Origin: Pseudonocardia sediminis | GTDB lineage: Bacteria > Actinomycetota > Actinomycetes > Mycobacteriales > Pseudonocardiaceae | Length of the DNA stretch: 64,000 nucleotides | Assembly: GCF_004217185.1 (NCBI RefSeq) | Contig: NZ_SHKL01000001.1 | Location: forward strand, 1,944,001-2,008,000 | Direction: 5' to 3' | In this document: positions 60,904 to 64,000 of the stretch, in pieces | Layout: each line of letters opens with the position of its first letter | Position numbering within the stretch: position 1 is the first letter of the stretch | Made by a program: the position numbers and the translations under genes | The notes under the pieces: generated by a model | What the model was told of the DNA's origin: nothing | Databases searched by the model: none | The model's input: the letters and a program-made list of their open reading frames with translations, nothing else

Positions 60904-61532
60904 CGGGGGTCGTACCGCGCCGTGACCTCGAGCAGCGCGAACAGCTGCGCGACCAGCCAGTCCCGCATCACCTGGCGTCCCACCTCGCCCTGCTCCAGCC
61001 AGGTCAGGGTCGCGCCCTCGACGAGCGCCACCCAGCCCCGCAGCGTCATCAGCTGCAGCGGGCTCGGGTCGGCCACCCCGCCGCGGAGCACGAGGAGGTC
61101 GACGATGTGGTCGCGCACGCCGTCGACCAGAGCGTCGGTCTCCCCGGTGGAGATCACCGACCCGCTGCGCAGCAGCGCGACGTAGGCGCGGGCGTGGCGC
61201 TGGGCGACGTCGAGGAACGCGTCGACGGCGCCGCGCAGCTGCGTCTCCAGGCTGAGCCGGGCGTCGTGGTCACCGGCGGCGGGCATCGCGACGCGGTCGA
61301 TCAGCTCCTCGACGACCGTGCCGAGCGCGGCGATGTGCAGCGACTCGACGTTGGGGAAGTAGCGGTAGAACAGCGCCCGCGAGCAGTCGGCGGCCCGCGT
61401 GACGTCCTCGACGGCCACCTCCTCGGGCGGCAGGCGCCCGTAGAGCTCCAGCGCCGCGGTGACGAGCTGCTCGCGCCGCCGCTTCGGGGTCATGCGCCGC
61501 GGGGCCCTCGACGTGTCCCGCTGCTCGCTCAT
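60900..61532 (-). CDS. TetR family transcriptional regulator
   Basis: 210-residue TetR: LVTAALELYGRLPPEEVAVEDVTRAADCSRALFYRYFPNVESL is the HTH, followed by a helical ligand domain ending LEVTARYDPR. The stop codon lies in the palindromic CTAG of the IS481 target; before insertion the same GCTAGC gave this stop, so the protein is unaltered. ATG start at 61532. Last gene of the minus-strand operon beginning beyond the window end; it may regulate that operon. Confidence 0.87.
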   Translation of the reverse strand: MSEQRDTSRAPRRMTPKRRREQLVTAALELYGRLPPEEVAVEDVTRAADCSRALFYRYFPNVESLHIAALGTVVEELIDRVAMPAAGDHDARLSLETQLRGAVDAFLDVAQRHARAYVALLRSGSVISTGETDALVDGVRDHIVDLLVLRGGVADPSPLQLMTLRGWVALVEGATLTWLEQGEVGRQVMRDWLVAQLFALLEVTARYDPR

Positions 61533-61552
61533 CACCACCGATGCTAGTCGCG

Positions 61553-62602
61553 TCATCGGCGCGGCAGGTCCACCACGACGCGGTCCCCGGCGGCCCGGCC
61601 CACGCAGAGTGCGGTCAGGCCCGGTCCGGCGGGGTCGTCGACGGTCTCCCCGGCCAGCAGCGGGACGTGACAGGTGCCGCAGAACCCCTGCCGGCAGGAG
61701 AACGCCAGATCCGGGCGGACGGAGCGCAGGGCGTCCAGGGCCGTGGTGTCGGCGGGCACCGGTATCTCGGGTCCACCGGCGATCCCGACGGTGAACGGGC
61801 GGCCGTCGCGGATCGGGGGCGGGGAGAAGCGCTCGGAGTGCAGACGGCGCCCGGCCGGCATCGCGCGGCGCACCGCCTCGATCATCGGTGGCGGACCGCA
61901 GCAGTACACCGCCGCGCCGTCCGGGAGCCCGTCGAGCAGCGCGTCCCCGGACAGCGGCCCGCCCCCGTCGGGGTGCCGGGTCACCCGCTCCGGGGCCAGG
62001 GCGGCCAGCTCGGCGCTCAGCGGCATCGAGTCCAGGTCGCGGCCGGTGTGGACCAGACGCCAGTCCGCACCGTGCGCGGCCGCGGCCCGCACCATCGGCG
62101 CGATCGGCGTGATCCCGATGCCCCCGGCCAGGAACAGGAACGACGGCGCGGCGGCGAACGGGAACGCGTTGCGCGGCCCGCGCAGCGTCAGGGCCGTACC
62201 CGGCGTCAGGGTGTGCACCTCGCCCGACCCGGCGCCGCCGGGGATCGCCCGCACGGCGATCCGGTAGACCCCTCGATCTGCCGGATCGCCGCACAGCGAG
62301 TACTGCCGCGTCCGTCCCGACGGCAGTACGACGTCGACGTGCGCGCCCGGGCGCCACCCGGGCAGCAGCCCGCCGGAGGCGGACACGAGCTCCAGCTCGG
62401 CGACGTCGTCGCAGGGCCGGTGCACCCGGTCGACGAGGACGGCGAGCGAGCGGTCCACCGCCCGCACCGGACGCCGCCGGCGCCCGCCGCGCACGGCCAG
62501 CACCGCCGCGAGACCGGCCACGAAGTCGACCTGGCGCATCGCCCGGCTGGGGCGCACCTGCTGCGTGCCCGTCGCCGCCCCGCCCGGCACCGTCCCGCTC
62601 AC
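61553..62602 (-). CDS. Ferredoxin reductase with C-terminal 2Fe-2S domain
   Basis: Class IA-like/phthalate-dioxygenase-reductase-type electron donor, 349 residues. FAD/FMN-binding RTRQYSLCGDP, NAD-binding FLAGGIGITPIAPMV and VYCCGPPPMIEAV, and a C-terminal plant-type ferredoxin with CRQGFCGTC and a distal Cys in LTALCVG. It passes electrons from NAD(P)H to an oxygenase or hydroxylase. GTG start overlaps the stop of the PF10118-like gene (GTGA), marking that protein as its likely redox partner. Confidence 0.88.
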   Translation of the reverse strand: MSGTVPGGAATGTQQVRPSRAMRQVDFVAGLAAVLAVRGGRRRRPVRAVDRSLAVLVDRVHRPCDDVAELELVSASGGLLPGWRPGAHVDVVLPSGRTRQYSLCGDPADRGVYRIAVRAIPGGAGSGEVHTLTPGTALTLRGPRNAFPFAAAPSFLFLAGGIGITPIAPMVRAAAAHGADWRLVHTGRDLDSMPLSAELAALAPERVTRHPDGGGPLSGDALLDGLPDGAAVYCCGPPPMIEAVRRAMPAGRRLHSERFSPPPIRDGRPFTVGIAGGPEIPVPADTTALDALRSVRPDLAFSCRQGFCGTCHVPLLAGETVDDPAGPGLTALCVGRAAGDRVVVDLPRR

Positions 62603-63483
62603 CGGTTCTCCGCCGCCCGGGCCGCGGGTGACGTCGCCAGGTAGGCGACGGCGGCGTCGGTGTCGCCGTGGTGCACCGGGTGGTAGCGCGGGTGCAGGTA
62701 GGACAGCGTGGCCCGGGCCAGCAGGACCGGTCCGGGGGCGAGGCCGCGCCGCGACGCCCGCAGGTAGTCGCGCAGCCGGACCTTCGCGGCGCGCGTGCCG
62801 CGCAGCTGCGGGTCGTGGCGGCACAGGTGCGCGACCCCGGCGGCCCACAGGCGCAGCAGGACCGGGCCGCTGATCATCAGCGACCGGATCCGGCGCAGGT
62901 AGCGGCCGTCGAGGTGGGTGAACAGGTCGTGCGCGACGCTGCGGTGCTCGACCTCCTCGGCGCCGTGCCAGCGCAGCAGGTCGGTCATGGTCGGGTCGGC
63001 CCCGGCGGCGTCCAGGCCGTCGGCGTCGAGGATCCACTGGCCCAGCACGGCCGTCAGGTGCTCGATCGCGGCGATCAGCGCGACCCGCTCGATCAGCCAC
63101 TCCTGCGCGGCGTCCCCGTCGAGGCCGCGCTCGCCGAGCACCTGGCCGAACATCCACTCGACCTGCTCGACGTACCGCGACGGGTCGAGCCCGGTCTGCG
63201 CGAGGTGGTCCTGCGCCCCCTGGTGCGACGAGGCGTGCATCGCCTCCTGCCCGATGAACCCGCGGACGTCCTCGGCGAGGGCCTCGTCGCGGACCAGCGG
63301 CAGCGCGGAGGAGAACACGCGCACGAACCAGCGCTCGCCCTCGGGCAGCAGCAGGTGCAGCACGTCGAGCAGGTGCGAGGCGAACGGCTCGCCGGGGATC
63401 CAGTGCGGCGGCAGCGAGGACCAGTCGAAGTGCACGTCGCGGGCGTGCAGCGCGATCCGGTCGTCGTCGGACTGCTGTCTCAT
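62599..63483 (-). CDS. PF10118-type metal-dependent hydrolase/ferritin-like protein
   Basis: 294 residues. Helices carry a repeated Glu/His metal pattern: RGFIGQEAMHASSHQ (near 77), IAAIEHLTAVLGQW (near 138) and LLRWHGAEEVEHRSVAHDLF (near 168). This is the PF10118 family (annotated predicted metal-dependent hydrolase), whose ligand set looks like a ferritin-like diiron site. The coupled ferredoxin reductase suggests an oxygenase rather than a hydrolase; that is inference. ATG start, 13 bases after the SDR gene stop. Confidence 0.82.
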   Translation of the reverse strand: MRQQSDDDRIALHARDVHFDWSSLPPHWIPGEPFASHLLDVLHLLLPEGERWFVRVFSSALPLVRDEALAEDVRGFIGQEAMHASSHQGAQDHLAQTGLDPSRYVEQVEWMFGQVLGERGLDGDAAQEWLIERVALIAAIEHLTAVLGQWILDADGLDAAGADPTMTDLLRWHGAEEVEHRSVAHDLFTHLDGRYLRRIRSLMISGPVLLRLWAAGVAHLCRHDPQLRGTRAAKVRLRDYLRASRRGLAPGPVLLARATLSYLHPRYHPVHHGDTDAAVAYLATSPAARAAENR

Positions 63484-63496
63484 GGCATGCCTCCTG

Positions 63497-64000
63497 CTAC
63501 TTCGGGCCGATGTCGCGCCGGGCGATCGCCCGGAGGAGTGCGGGGGACAGGCGCGAGGCCAGCAGCCCGGCGTGCGCCTCCGCGGTGACGGGCGCGAGCG
63601 GGGCGTTGCGCTCCACCGCGGCGACGACGTGCTCGGCGACCCGCTCGGGGGTGTAGTTGCGCCGGGCGTAGAGCGCGGTCGTCGCGTTCTGCCGTCGCGT
63701 CTCCGCGTCGGGGTCCAGCCCGACGAACCGGGTCGTGCGGGTGATGTCGGTGTGCACGAAACCGGGGCACAGCGCCGTGACGCCGACGCCGTCGTCGGCC
63801 AGCTCGGCGCGCAGGCACTCCGACAGCGTGAGCACCGCCGACTTCGTCGTCGCGTAGGCGGCCAGGGTGCGCGAGGGCAGGTACGCCGCGGCGGAGGCGA
63901 CGTTGACGATGTGCCCGCCCTCGCCGTGCGCGGCCATCCGCGCCGAGAACGCCCGGCAGCCGTGGATGACGCCCCACAGGTTCACGTCGACGATCCGCTG
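63497..64000 (-). CDS. Short-chain dehydrogenase/reductase, partial
   Basis: C-terminal 167 residues of an SDR; the N-terminal NAD(P)-binding part lies beyond the window. Visible are VNLWGVIHGCRAF, the catalytic Ser in HIVNVASAAAYLP, the YxxxK pair in AAYATTKSAVLTLSE and the substrate-lid CPGFVHTDITRTT. Reads through to base 64000 without a start, so it is truncated by the window, not broken. First visible gene of the operon with the PF10118-like protein and ferredoxin reductase. Confidence 0.88.
   Translation of the reverse strand, partial: QRIVDVNLWGVIHGCRAFSARMAAHGEGGHIVNVASAAAYLPSRTLAAYATTKSAVLTLSECLRAELADDGVGVTALCPGFVHTDITRTTRFVGLDPDAETRRQNATTALYARRNYTPERVAEHVVAAVERNAPLAPVTAEAHAGLLASRLSPALLRAIARRDIGPK

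Larger units (their letters stand above)
59823..60904 (+). mobile_element. IS481-family insertion sequence with GCTAGC target duplication
   Basis: 1070-bp element (59829-60898) flanked by GCTAGC at 59823-59828 and 60899-60904. Terminal inverted repeats of 26 bp (59829-59854 and 60873-60898) match at 20 of 26 positions and end TGTA...TACA. A 6-bp NCTAGN target is the known preference of IS481 (established for the Bordetella element). Holds one transposase gene. Confidence 0.9.

Noticed and set aside
60900..61532. IS481 insertion disrupting the TetR gene
   Set aside because: The target GCTAGC already contained the TetR stop codon and both copies keep it, so the protein is unchanged.
1..64000. 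tRNA, rRNA, riboswitch, replication origin or prophage attachment site
   Set aside because: I looked for cloverleaf-like, conserved rRNA and att-type direct repeats by eye and saw none; a covariance-model scan would be decisive.

Overview
The window reads as chromosomal DNA of a very GC-rich (roughly 70-75% by eye), mycolata-related actinobacterium. Two full-length Emb-type arabinosyltransferases, two DinB/mycothiol-dependent maleylpyruvate-isomerase-like proteins, a BTAD-type giant regulator, many LLM flavin monooxygenases and many GTG starts all fit Pseudonocardiaceae; Pseudonocardia is my best guess, made from gene content only. I see no rRNA, tRNA, CRISPR array, plasmid or phage genes. 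One intact insertion sequence (IS481 family) is present.

Layout. 1-7 kb, cell envelope: a Tat-exported ferritin-like protein, a TatA, a glycosyltransferase 2, a CHRD surface protein with its likely sortase, and the first arabinosyltransferase. 7-10.5 kb: a ThDP enzyme, a membrane-anchored alpha/beta hydrolase and a small membrane protein. 10.6-18.1 kb: aldehyde dehydrogenase, FMN reductase, AraC regulator, a RutA-like and a LimB-like flavin monooxygenase, an unknown protein and a DinB-like protein. 18.4-22.1 kb: a lone molybdenum hydroxylase large subunit (AYRGAGR type) and an AI-2E family permease. 22.3-25.9 kb: a LuxE-LuxC pair facing a hotdog thioesterase and a VOC protein. 26-31 kb: the second arabinosyltransferase and a membrane-anchored sulfite-oxidase-like molybdoenzyme. 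31-34.6 kb: LysR / amino-acid dehydrogenase divergon and TetR / VOC divergon. 34.8-40.6 kb: a LacI-controlled catabolic operon (CoA-transferase, CoA-ester lyase, NtaA-type monooxygenase, MatC-like permease). 40.7-43.4 kb: Lrp/AsnC regulator, dimethylargininase, ornithine aminotransferase. 43.4-48.5 kb: small membrane and DUF1990-type proteins, a MarR / DinB-like divergon, a quinone-oxidoreductase-like protein. 48.7-58.4 kb: BTAD-AAA regulator, enoyl-CoA hydratase, Old Yellow Enzyme, a frameshifted VOC gene, a PLP dehydratase, an MHS permease coupled to a second NtaA-type monooxygenase. 58.5-64 kb: a phosphodiester glycosidase, the IS481 element, and a minus-strand operon of SDR, ferritin-like PF10118-type protein, ferredoxin reductase and TetR that runs off the end.

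How it fits together: much of the region is small regulator-plus-enzyme modules for oxidising unusual carbon compounds, often translationally coupled by ATGA/GTGA overlaps and separated by strong hairpin terminators. Several modules carry readable operators: paired inverted repeats for TetR (34.05 kb) and MarR (44.5 kb), a LacI-type palindrome (35.9 kb), and helically phased repeats ahead of a clear promoter next to the AsnC gene (41.15 kb). The observations I find most worth following are the luxCE-thioesterase module without a linked luciferase, the sortase/CHRD pair with a non-canonical sorting signal, the glyoxylate-centred LacI operon, and the IS481 copy whose transposase stop codon comes from its target site.
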